Below are positions 54,397 through 61,376 of a stretch of 64,000 nt of DNA, piece by piece (position 1 is the stretch's first letter; every line of letters begins with the position of its first letter). Made by a program: the position numbers and the translations under genes. The notes below the pieces were generated by a model. The model searched no databases, was not told the DNA's origin, and was given only the letters and a program-made list of their open reading frames with translations. This DNA comes from Chryseobacterium arachidis (GTDB taxonomy: Bacteria > Bacteroidota > Bacteroidia > Flavobacteriales > Weeksellaceae), in NCBI RefSeq assembly GCF_900129245.1, contig NZ_FQUT01000020.1, positions 1 through 64,000 of the forward strand. Direction: 5' to 3'.

Positions 54397-54590
54397 AACC
54401 TTGTAGCTTAAAAGGAAAAGCCTGCGGAAAAATTTCGTATTCGTAGAGTTTGAGGATATTCCGGTTAGACCTGCGCGGACTAATGGGTAGAGTTTACAGA
54501 AGCACCGAAACTTCTTAGGGAAAAAGTAGGGAAGCGTATTTACAGCCTCAATGCCAATCTGGAATGTGAGTTCGAATCTCATCAAGGTTA
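54397..54590 (+). ncRNA. tRNA-like RNA with a giant variable region, upstream of rtcB
   Basis: The ends fold as a tRNA. Acceptor AACCTTG (54397-54403) pairs with CAAGGTT (54583-54589), leaving discriminator A54590. The D stem GCTT/AAGC (54406-54409, 54418-54421) encloses AAAAGGAA with A14, G18, G19 and A21 in place. The T arm GTGAG-TTCGAAT-CTCAT (54566-54582) is canonical. An anticodon-like arm TGCGG/TCGTA (54423-54427, 54435-54439) has loop AAAAATT, without U33. About 126 nt then sit in the variable region, with long-range pairs TTC/GAA (54440-54442 with 54562-54564) and TTGAGG/CCTCAA (54450-54455 with 54546-54551) and a hairpin AGAAG/CTTCT. CCA is not encoded. It is not a usable tRNA; it may be a substrate, sensor or decoy for the RtcB ligase. 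It is not a tmRNA by length or content. Confidence 0.72.
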
Positions 54591-54612
54591 CAAAATGAAT
54601 AACGTCCACTCT

Positions 54613-54700
54613 TCGCAGCCCGACTTGAACGGAGCTCTTTTTGAGTAACGAAGTGGAGCAAAAAAGCGGGAGTGGAAGGCGGTTAACAGCTGCCCAAATA
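54613..54700. repeat. REP-like dispersed element, copy 3, in the rtcB leader
   Basis: GCAGCCCGACTTGAACGG, GAGCTCTTTTT, AAAAAAGCGGGAGTGGAAGG and AGCTGCCC match the block order of the elements at 1673 and 16414. CCACTC with GAGTGG and CCCG with CGGG pair across it. It lies between the tRNA-like RNA and rtcB, with no T run, so read-through into rtcB is expected. Confidence 0.65.
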
Positions 54701-54711
54701 ACAAAATAAAA

Positions 54712-56094
54712 ATGAATACAATGAACGGAAACGATTTAATTGCTTTAGGATATAGACCAGCAAAATGGTTTGCTGAAGCGATTGCGCATATCAATGAAAA
54801 TAATTTAGATGAAAATCAAATCACTGCATATTTAGAACAATTCAAACAACCGGAACTGATTCCGCTTCATGAAACAGCAAAAGATTTTGTCATCAACATC
54901 CGAGCTGAACATGAAAGTGAAAACGATAACGTGGAAAAAGTAATCAACACCATGAAAGTTCTGATGAAAACACCGACTTTGGTTGCCGGAGCGATTATGC
55001 CTGATGCCTGTCCTACAGGTCCGGTGGGTCAGATTCCGGTTGGTGGAGTTGTTGTGGCGAAAAATGCGATTCATCCGGGATTCCATAGTGCAGATATCTG
55101 TTGTTCGGTGATGTTGACGGATTTTGGAAAAGCAGATCCTAAAGAAGTTTTGGATGCCGCCCATTCCATCACGCATTTCGGATACGGAGGAAGACCGAGA
55201 GGTGAGCAAATGGAAATGTCTCAGGAATTGATGGATGCTTTCAGAGCGAATGATTTCCTGAATGATGAGAAATTAATCAGCATCGCCCGTTCTCATATGG
55301 GAACGCAGGGTGATGGAAACCATTTCTTATTTGTCGGAATTTCGAAGAATACCGGAAATACAATGTTAGTGACTCACCACGGTTCAAGAGCTCCCGGAGC
55401 TGCTTTGTATGATAAAGGAATGAAGGTTGCCAACCAATTCAGAATAGAAAATTCTCCTGAAACATTGAGAGAAAATGCCTGGATTCCGTATGATTCCGAA
55501 GAAGGAAAATCATATTGGGAAGCGCTGCAATTGATAAGAACATGGACAAAAGAAAACCATATTTCTATTCATGATGCGACCTTACATAAGTTAGGAATCG
55601 AGAAAGAAGATCGATATTGGAACGAACATAATTTCGTTTTCAAAGACGGAGATTTGTTTTACCACGCAAAAGGAGCAACGCCTTTGGATGATAAATTTAT
55701 GTCGGATATTACGGGACCAAGATTGATTCCTTTGAATATGTCAGAACCTGTTTTGATTGTGAAAGGAACCACCAACGAAAGAAATTTAGGTTTTGCGCCA
55801 CACGGAGCGGGAAGAAATTTCAGCAGAAGTCAGCATAAAAAATCTTTGGCTCATAAAACGATTGAGGAAATTTTTGAAGAAGAAACAAAAGGACTTGATG
55901 TTCGTTTCTTCTCGAATGAAATCGATATTTCCGAACTTCCGACCGCTTATAAAAGTGCTAAAAACGTAAGAGCACAAATTGAAGAATACGGACTTTGCGA
56001 GGTTCTGGATGAAGTGATGCCTTACGGATGTATTATGGCGGGGGATGTGCAGAAGAATGCGCCCTGGAAGAAAAAGAAGAAGTTTAGAAAATAG
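54712..56094 (+). CDS. rtcB: RtcB-family RNA ligase (divergent clade)
   Basis: RtcB joins RNA 2',3'-cyclic phosphate or 3'-phosphate ends to 5'-OH ends using GTP and Mn2+. This 460-residue protein keeps the family core: metal motif HSADICC (125-131), GDGNHFLF (201-208), VTHHGSR (220-226), SIHDATLHKLG (285-295) and the guanylylated histidine H364 in APHGAGRNFSR. The first metal motif differs from the usual GVDIGCGM and places it in a distinct clade. A second start, ATG 54721, is possible. It follows the tRNA-like RNA and is closed by a terminator. Confidence 0.93.
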   Translation: MNTMNGNDLIALGYRPAKWFAEAIAHINENNLDENQITAYLEQFKQPELIPLHETAKDFVINIRAEHESENDNVEKVINTMKVLMKTPTLVAGAIMPDACPTGPVGQIPVGGVVVAKNAIHPGFHSADICCSVMLTDFGKADPKEVLDAAHSITHFGYGGRPRGEQMEMSQELMDAFRANDFLNDEKLISIARSHMGTQGDGNHFLFVGISKNTGNTMLVTHHGSRAPGAALYDKGMKVANQFRIENSPETLRENAWIPYDSEEGKSYWEALQLIRTWTKENHISIHDATLHKLGIEKEDRYWNEHNFVFKDGDLFYHAKGATPLDDKFMSDITGPRLIPLNMSEPVLIVKGTTNERNLGFAPHGAGRNFSRSQHKKSLAHKTIEEIFEEETKGLDVRFFSNEIDISELPTAYKSAKNVRAQIEEYGLCEVLDEVMPYGCIMAGDVQKNAPWKKKKKFRK

Positions 56095-56098
56095 TGAG

Positions 56099-56127
56099 AA
56101 GATTACGGGTTGCCGTAATCTTTTTTT
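56099..56127 (+). terminator. Terminator of rtcB
   Basis: AAGATTACGG and CCGTAATCTT pair around GTTG, followed by seven T. Confidence 0.9.
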
Positions 56128-56162
56128 GTTTAGAAATCATATATTTATAAAAACAAAAAACC

Positions 56163-56306
56163 ATGAAAATAGAGTCTATTTATATAAATAATTTTAGGCT
56201 ACTCAAAGATTTTAAATTAGATTTAGAAGATTCACTTTCCTTAGTTCTAGGTAAAAACAATATTGGTAAAACTTCATTGGCAAAAGTCATCAACTCCTAT
56301 AGGTGA
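56163..56306 (+). pseudogene. Truncated start of an OLD/RecF-type AAA ATPase
   Basis: ATG 56163 opens a 47-codon frame, MKIESIYINNFRLLKDF ... LVLGKNNIGKTSLAK, ending in TGA. This is the N-terminal strand and Walker A of the ABC-like ATPases used in OLD-family nucleases and related defence proteins (complete members are 400-700 residues). The remainder is absent; unrelated immunity-like genes follow. It is a remnant, probably of a defence gene. Confidence 0.75.
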
Positions 56307-56359
56307 AATAATTCCGAACACATTACCAATAATTAAATAAAATCTCTAAATCAATTATT

Positions 56360-56686
56360 ATGAATAACAATTACGAAAACTTAGTAAAAAAATTTCAATC
56401 ATTTCAAGAAAATGATCCTTTTAAAAATTATATGCAATTATTAAATATATGTGATGTATTATTAAATGATTTTCCAAATGAATTAAGACAAGAACCTTTT
56501 TATAGTTTTACCTTAGATGTAATAAATCAATTAATGGAGTTAAGAATTGATATTGGTTTAAAAAAGATGTATGATGGAACTGATTTAGATTTAGAAATCA
56601 TTATAAGAGAAATGAATTTATTAAAAAAAGTTGTTCCAAGTGATGAAAAAATGCAGAAAGTAATAAATCGTCTTTTCAGGGGGTAA
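56360..56686 (+). CDS. Small helical protein, possible immunity protein
   Basis: A 108-residue, Asn/Lys-rich, mostly helical protein (FQSFQENDPFKNYMQLLNI ... REMNLLKKVVPSDEKMQKV). No family recognised. It stands first in the AT-rich accessory stretch of short orphan genes downstream of rtcB. The company suggests an orphan immunity protein, but this is inference. Confidence 0.6.
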   Translation: MNNNYENLVKKFQSFQENDPFKNYMQLLNICDVLLNDFPNELRQEPFYSFTLDVINQLMELRIDIGLKKMYDGTDLDLEIIIREMNLLKKVVPSDEKMQKVINRLFRG

Positions 56687-56746
56687 TCATTTCTTAACTG
56701 CAATTGTCAGTACTCGGATTTATAAATATTATGATGTTATTCTACA

Positions 56747-57068
56747 CCGCTGCGCAAAGTCTCCCGACTTTGAGCAATATCAGCCTAAACAATTTTTCTT
56801 AAACTTATCCTGTTTTGAGAATCTCTCCACTTTGAGCAAAAATTAAAACAATAATAATGAAAGAAGGCTATACTATAAAAGATCAGGAAAAACCGTAACA
56901 TTACATATATTCCTAAGCAAGCAATTATGCAAATGACAACAAAGGATTATTAAAAGTTGAACTGGCTGATAATCCTATATTTGATGTAACAAAAAGAATG
57001 AATTTTGGAAATATAATAAACTATGATGAATAATAGTTTGTTCAAAGGCGGGAGACTTTGCGCAGCGG
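56747..57068. mobile_element. MITE-like element, copy 1 (28-bp terminal inverted repeats)
   Basis: The left end CCGCTGCGCAAAGTCTCCCG ACTTTGAG (56747-56774) and the right end (57041-57068) are inverted copies matching at 26 of 28 positions. The 322-bp unit repeats at 58395-58715 and its left part at 59396-59520. Inside is a decayed copy of a small reading frame (56857-57030) stopped after 13 codons. No transposase is encoded within the unit. Confidence 0.8.
56857..57030 (+). pseudogene. Decayed copy of the element-borne small gene
   Basis: The segment is closely similar to the intact 57-codon frame at 58507-58680 but carries a stop after MKEGYTIKDQEKP and small insertions and deletions. It is contained in element copy 1. 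Confidence 0.65.
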
Positions 57069-57196
57069 ATAAATATGGCAATAAAATTATTCTTCCTGAA
57101 AAGCGGATTTACCAGTTTAAAGAAAAAAATCTTGATCCTAGATTAAAAAAATGGTTACGTGATAAAGGAGTAGATGAAGTACGAGAAGGTAAATAA
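57023..57196 (+). pseudogene. C-terminal tip of a polymorphic toxin
   Basis: The frame reads through the right inverted repeat into KYGNKIILPEKRIYQF and LDPRLKKWLRDKGVDEVREG and stops at 57196. The last part has the look of the end of an Rhs or other polymorphic toxin, and its stop codon overlaps the start region of the next gene, as toxin and immunity genes normally do. The body of the toxin is missing, so this is taken as a remnant left by recombination. Confidence 0.55.
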
Positions 57197-57212
57197 TAAA
57201 AAAAGAAAAAAA

Positions 57213-57743
57213 ATGAGCTATTTTAACGGTACATTAATATTATTAAAAGATAAAAAAGATCCAAAATTATTCATGTTGGACTTTAATGAAAATTTAAAAT
57301 CTATAGATGTCTTATTTCAAAAAAGTAATTATGAAACAATCATTTTTAATGACAGTAGAAATGAGGAAGAAAAAGAACCAATTGAACTAAATAAATCAAT
57401 GACACATGAACACATAATAAATTTAGTATGCTCTTGGAAAGGTTTGGGCTTGCTTACATATAGACACCAGGATTTTGAGTATGAGGTATGGATAAATTAT
57501 CTAACTTGGGATGATGAATATATTTATGGTTTTGTTTTATTTTTTGCACCGAAAGATACTATATATGAAGACAATAGACATGAAAAATTAATATTTAAAA
57601 TATCTGAATTTGTTGATTATAAATATGTTGTTGGGGATATTAATGAAGAATCTAAAAACTATATAAGTATGGAAGAAGATTTGGATGAAATAGAAGAACA
57701 TATTTTAAAAAGCTCTTTTGAAATAGATAGTAGAAATTGGTAA
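57213..57743 (+). CDS. Immunity-like protein (acidic, beta-rich)
   Basis: The start is placed at ATG 57213 (MSYFNGTLILLKDK), 176 residues; an earlier in-frame ATG at 57174 would overlap the toxin tip. The protein is acidic, with many aromatic residues (VWINYLTWDDEYIYGFVLFFAP) and no signal peptide or membrane helix, as in many Imm families. It directly follows the toxin tip and has its own terminator. Confidence 0.65.
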   Translation: MSYFNGTLILLKDKKDPKLFMLDFNENLKSIDVLFQKSNYETIIFNDSRNEEEKEPIELNKSMTHEHIINLVCSWKGLGLLTYRHQDFEYEVWINYLTWDDEYIYGFVLFFAPKDTIYEDNRHEKLIFKISEFVDYKYVVGDINEESKNYISMEEDLDEIEEHILKSSFEIDSRNW

Positions 57744-57761
57744 AATAAAAAATGAAGTAAC

Positions 57762-57801
57762 AGACTCCGCAATTGACTTTTGGTCTTACGGAGTCTTTTT
57801 A
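57762..57801 (+). terminator. Terminator of the immunity-like gene at 57213
   Basis: AGACTCCG and CGGAGTCT pair around a 19-nt loop and are followed by TTTTT. Confidence 0.8.
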
Positions 57802-57834
57802 ATTTTGGCTATTACAGAATAATTCACAAAAAAT

Positions 57835-58353
57835 ATGTCACACTTTACAACAGATATTTTAATTGTAATCGAAGAAACAAAACCAACAATCATTGTTGAA
57901 TTTATACATCAGATTTTACAACAAAATAAATTTAATATACAAACAAATGATTTATCTTTTTTTTGTTTAGATGAATTACAAAACGATGAACATCTTGAAA
58001 AAGATTATGATATTGGTCGAGAAGTTCAAAATCCGGTAGAAGATTTGGAGAAATTAAAATCTCATCCAGGCGGAGCAATTAGCTATGAAACTATAAAAAA
58101 AGAAAGATTGTTAGTTGGTTTTACTTCTACGAATGATATAACAATAAATGGAATTACTTTTTATATAGATCCCCATTTTGCAGAGAGGAATAAAGATTTA
58201 TTTGATAATATTATTAAAAATATAAAAAAAGTATTTAATATTCACGGTATAATAAAAGGCAATGATATTTTTGATAATTTAAGTGAAGAAACAGAAATTG
58301 AAAATATCTTAAATGGAAAAATTAATGAAAAATATAAATATGTCATTGATTAA
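57835..58353 (+). CDS. Immunity-like protein, family not recognised
   Basis: A 172-residue Asn/Ile/Lys-rich cytoplasmic protein (HFTTDILIVIEETKPT ... LERLLVGFTST-like and YIDPHFAERNKDLFDNI). It has no known motif. Size, base composition and position among solitary genes with private terminators suggest an orphan immunity gene, not a housekeeping gene. Confidence 0.6.
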   Translation: MSHFTTDILIVIEETKPTIIVEFIHQILQQNKFNIQTNDLSFFCLDELQNDEHLEKDYDIGREVQNPVEDLEKLKSHPGGAISYETIKKERLLVGFTSTNDITINGITFYIDPHFAERNKDLFDNIIKNIKKVFNIHGIIKGNDIFDNLSEETEIENILNGKINEKYKYVID

Positions 58354-58394
58354 ATAAAACCTTGCAAAAAGCAAAGCTCTAATTAAAGATTCCC

Positions 58395-58715
58395 CCGCCG
58401 CCCAAAGTCTCCCGACTTTGAGCAATATCAGCCTAAACAATTTTTCTTAATTTTATTCTGTTCTGAGAATCTCTCTACTTTGAGCAAAAATTAAAAATAA
58501 TACTAAATGAAAGAAGACTATACTATAAAAGATCAGGAAAAAGCACAACATTACATCTACTCCTCAACAAGCAATTATGTAAATGACAAAGGATTATTAA
58601 AAGTTGAATTGGCTGATAATCCCATAATTGATGTAACAAAAAAGAATGAATTTTGGAAATATAATAACTATGATGAATAATAATTCGCACAAAGTCGGGA
58701 GACTTTGCGTAGCGG
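58395..58715. mobile_element. MITE-like element, copy 2 (complete)
   Basis: Left end 58395-58422 and right end 58688-58715 are 28-bp inverted repeats with a few mismatches. The interior is closely similar to copy 1 and contains an intact 57-codon frame. The length of 321 bp agrees with copy 1 within one base. Confidence 0.82.
58507..58680 (+). CDS. Small gene carried by the MITE-like element
   Basis: A 57-codon frame, MKEDYTIKDQEKAQHYIYSS ... NEFWKYNNYDE, hydrophilic and without known motifs. It is open here but broken in copy 1. It could be a true small protein or a fragment of a toxin gene trapped in the repeat. Confidence 0.4.
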   Translation: MKEDYTIKDQEKAQHYIYSSTSNYVNDKGLLKVELADNPIIDVTKKNEFWKYNNYDE

Positions 58716-58754
58716 GGATATTTGGCTAAACGATTTATTTAAAATAAAGTAACT

Positions 58755-59282
58755 ATGAAAGAAATAAAAGAATTGTTAGATTTTTTATTTAAAAAAGAAC
58801 AAGAAGCAATTTATTTAGGAGAAAAAAAAGGAGAATTTGATAATTATAATAAATTGGCGAAAGAAATAAAATCTTACATGAAAGACGTTACTGTGGGGTT
58901 TGGTTTGCCCATATTAACAAGTCCTAAACCTGATATATTTTATGAAGATGAGCCCGCAAATCCCGTTTCTCGCCATTTATTCAAAGTAAGTGAATATAAT
59001 AATGAAAAATATAGTACAGTTTGGACATGTTATGTTTCTATCCCTAATCCAAGTGCTACTACTAAAAAGATAACAAATTGTTTTTTAGTGGCGAAAATAG
59101 AAGATAATCTAAAAGTAATAGCAAAAATGGGTGTTGAGCCAGATACACGCAAATGGAAGTTTTATGGAGGTGATGAAGATGAAAGCTTACGTTTACATAA
59201 TCTGGGTAAACCTGTAAAAGTAGAACGTTATTTAGAGCCAACTGATGAATGGAGTTTAGAAGAATATTTAAAAGATAAATAA
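58755..59282 (+). CDS. Immunity-like protein with C-terminal W-rich motif
   Basis: A 175-residue cytoplasmic protein: a helical N terminus (about 1-45), then a beta-rich part (VWTCYVSIPNPSATTKKI, CFLVAKIEDNLKVIAKM, KWKFYGGDEDESLRL) and an acidic end. The pattern of a beta sheet with a late GGDE motif recalls NTF2-like immunity folds, but I cannot assign a family. It ends in a perfect terminator. Confidence 0.6.
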   Translation: MKEIKELLDFLFKKEQEAIYLGEKKGEFDNYNKLAKEIKSYMKDVTVGFGLPILTSPKPDIFYEDEPANPVSRHLFKVSEYNNEKYSTVWTCYVSIPNPSATTKKITNCFLVAKIEDNLKVIAKMGVEPDTRKWKFYGGDEDESLRLHNLGKPVKVERYLEPTDEWSLEEYLKDK

Positions 59283-59333
59283 ATCCTTAAAATACATTAT
59301 AAAAGCGAGGTTTCTATTTTTAAAGACTCAGCT

Positions 59334-59364
59334 CTCCGAAGTCTCCCGACTTCGGATTTTTTTT
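59334..59364 (+). terminator. Terminator with the AAGTCtcccGACTT core
   Basis: TCCGAAGTC and GACTTCGGA pair around TCCC and are followed by eight T. The core is the same palindrome found in the ends of the MITE-like elements. Confidence 0.88.
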
Positions 59365-59395
59365 CAAGAAAATAATTAACCAAAATTTACTCTCA

Positions 59396-59520
59396 CCGCT
59401 GAGCAAAGTCTCCCGAGTTTGAGCAATGTCAAGCCTAAACAAATTTTCTTAAATTTATCACGTTTCTGAGAGGCTCCCGACTTTACACAAAATTTAAAAA
59501 CAATAAATAATGAAGAAGGC
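59396..59520. mobile_element. MITE-like element, copy 3 (left part only)
   Basis: The left end (59396-59423) and about 100 following bases match copies 1 and 2, up to the ATG of their small gene. Beyond that the sequence is a transposase fragment. No right end is present. Confidence 0.7.
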
Positions 59521-59690
59521 TAAACCGCACTTTATTACTTTCAAAAGAAAAGTTTATAAAGATATTTTAGATTATTGTATAAAAGAAAGAGGAATGATAT
59601 TATATAGCTACTAATCATGAGCAATCACATTCATTTTGGGGAATTGTTTTCCCGTTACAAATCTAAAGGAGCAGATTTTTGAAAAAAATC
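59510..59690 (+). pseudogene. Remnant of a Y1 (IS200/RAYT-like) HUH transposase
   Basis: A first frame reads KPHFITFKRKVYKDILDYCI KERGMILYSY and stops; one frame over, LLIMSNHIHFGELF continues. Together these resemble the N-terminal region of Y1 transposases, with the metal-binding HUH motif as HIH. Stops and frameshifts break it, and the tyrosine-bearing C-terminal part is not visible. The call rests on motif pattern alone. Confidence 0.55.
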
Positions 59691-59815
59691 GTATCGAGAA
59701 GTTGTTGAATTTAGGATTTAAATTTTTATCATAGACAGGTTCTCAATACATCTTTTCTTCACTTTGTTACGAAAAAATACTTGAACTGACGGATCTAATA
59801 ACAAAATTTTGCAAA

Positions 59816-60370
59816 ATGCACAAGGGGTATATAAAAACAATAAATGTAGAAGATAAAAATAGTCTAAATGAGATTATTTGGTTAAATAATAATGAAGTTT
59901 ATAAAGCTCAATATAGATATTTAAATAAATCTCATGCCGATATTTTAGGATACCACTTCGTTAAATATCCATATGCACAGGTAGATATTTTCGAGTTTTT
60001 AAAAAAAGAGAAAAATATTATTATTAATATGTGCTATTCATATTCTAAAGAAGATAAAGCTAATATTAATTCAATAAGTAAACTTTATTTTTTAGAAAAT
60101 GATTTAATTGATGAAATGTTAATCAAAGAAGAATGGCTAAACGTTGAAACTTCAGAATTAGGAACGATACAAAAATTTATTTATAATACAGATGGTAATA
60201 TGATTTATCTGCTCGAATATTTGTCAAATGGAAAATTGATTCATATAATAAACTTTTTAGATAATGAAGATAATATCAATGATTTTGATAATCCTTTAGA
60301 AAGAATTGATTGGTCTCAAGTAATTTGTTTAAAAAACCCGACAGAATATTATTCTGATGGATTAATTTAA
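59816..60370 (+). CDS. Immunity-like protein, family not recognised
   Basis: A 184-residue Asn/Ile/Glu-rich protein with predicted alternating strands (NEIIWLNNNEVYKAQYRYL, DGNMIYLLEYLSNGKLIHI) and no export signal. It is the last of the orphan immunity-like genes and ends in a terminator with the AAGTCtcccGACTT core. Confidence 0.6.
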   Translation: MHKGYIKTINVEDKNSLNEIIWLNNNEVYKAQYRYLNKSHADILGYHFVKYPYAQVDIFEFLKKEKNIIINMCYSYSKEDKANINSISKLYFLENDLIDEMLIKEEWLNVETSELGTIQKFIYNTDGNMIYLLEYLSNGKLIHIINFLDNEDNINDFDNPLERIDWSQVICLKNPTEYYSDGLI

Positions 60371-60399
60371 AATCCTTTTTGCCCGGAAGAAAACCAGCT

Positions 60400-60430
60400 C
60401 TCCGAAGTCTCCCGACTTCGGAGTTTTTTT
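60400..60430 (+). terminator. Terminator with the AAGTCtcccGACTT core
   Basis: CTCCGAAGTC and GACTTCGGAG pair perfectly around TCCC, followed by seven T. Confidence 0.92.
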
Positions 60431-60453
60431 ACAGAAAAGCTGCCCACCCGATC

Positions 60454-60474
60454 GTGCGGATTTGCAATCCGCAC
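60454..60474. repeat. REP-type palindrome
   Basis: GTGCGGATT and AATCCGCAC form a perfect 9-bp stem around TGC. Palindromes of this kind are typical targets of Y1-type (RAYT) transposases, and a remnant of such a transposase lies 0.8 kb upstream. Confidence 0.7.
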
Positions 60475-60581
60475 ATCCCCAACTTAACATAACATCCTAA
60501 AAATCAAAATATTTCCACAAACCCTACCACACATTCAAAATAATTTCTATATTTGAATCACTAACCCAAAACACAATTGAT

Positions 60582-61301
60582 ATGTCAAGCACCTCAGAAG
60601 TGGGTCACGCTAAAAATGTAGCGAACCTTCAAAAAATTATTCAACAAGTTTCTACCTACACCCTTTACAACCCACCCATTGCCGACATTACAGTAGCAAG
60701 TCTTCAGACTTTATACACCGATGCCAATGCAAAACTGACAGAAGTCGGTGACAAACGAAACGCTAATAAAAACGCCATCGTTGCCCGTCAGACTGCTTTT
60801 GAAAATTTGAGTTCCACCTGTACCAGAATCATCAATGTATTGGAAATTGTGGGCTTACCGCAGGGAACTTTAAACCAGGCAAGATCTTTAACCCAGACTA
60901 TTCAGGGCAGTTCAAGGAAGAGCAACACTCCGATTGAAGAAGGCAAAGAAGCACCTAAAACCTCATCCACTTCCCGACAGTCTTTCACCTCAAAAGCTGA
61001 AAATTTCGGTCTGCTATTACAATTGCTTTCTACCCTACCCGCTTACACACCCAATGAAGACAACATCAAATTACAAAACCTCAGCACCTATCACGACTCA
61101 TTAAAAGCGGCAACCCTAGCCGTAGACCAAACCGAGTCTGAGCTGAACACCAAAATCATAGAACGCGACAGAATTCTTTATGCAGAAGAAACCGGAGTCT
61201 ATGCCATCGCTATAAAAATTAAAAAATACGTAAAAAGTTTGTACGGAGCCACTTCCCCGGAATATACCACAGTCTCCGCCATCGAATTTACCAAAAGATA
61301 A
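60582..61301 (+). CDS. Hypothetical helical protein with two similar halves
   Basis: A 239-residue Ser/Thr-rich protein without signal peptide. Two regions (about 15-85 and 140-210) look alike: LQKIIQQVSTYTLYNPPIAD with SLQTLYTDANAKLTEV, and LLQLLSTLPAYTPNEDN with LQNLSTYHDSLKAATL, separated by a low-complexity linker. This suggests an internal duplication of a helical module. Function unknown. Base composition is closer to the genome average than the immunity stretch. Confidence 0.7.
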   Translation: MSSTSEVGHAKNVANLQKIIQQVSTYTLYNPPIADITVASLQTLYTDANAKLTEVGDKRNANKNAIVARQTAFENLSSTCTRIINVLEIVGLPQGTLNQARSLTQTIQGSSRKSNTPIEEGKEAPKTSSTSRQSFTSKAENFGLLLQLLSTLPAYTPNEDNIKLQNLSTYHDSLKAATLAVDQTESELNTKIIERDRILYAEETGVYAIAIKIKKYVKSLYGATSPEYTTVSAIEFTKR

Positions 61302-61376
61302 TAATTCGTATTTAAAATCGAAAAATATTGAATGACAGAATTTCAATATTTTATCAAAGTAAAGTTGCATTTTTAG

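Noticed and set aside
54479..54493. A second D-arm (ACT-AATGGGTAG-AGT) suggesting a second tRNA inside the insert
   Set aside because: No matching acceptor stem or T arm accompanies it; probably chance or part of the RNA's own fold.
54397..54590. tmRNA or an ordinary tRNA with a group I intron
   Set aside because: It is far too short for tmRNA and has no tag reading frame; the extra sequence sits in the variable region rather than an anticodon-loop intron position, and no group I core motif is visible.
56130..60480. Prophage or integrative element
   Set aside because: No integrase, phage structural gene, tail genes or attachment-site duplication is visible; the content fits an immunity array with small repeats.
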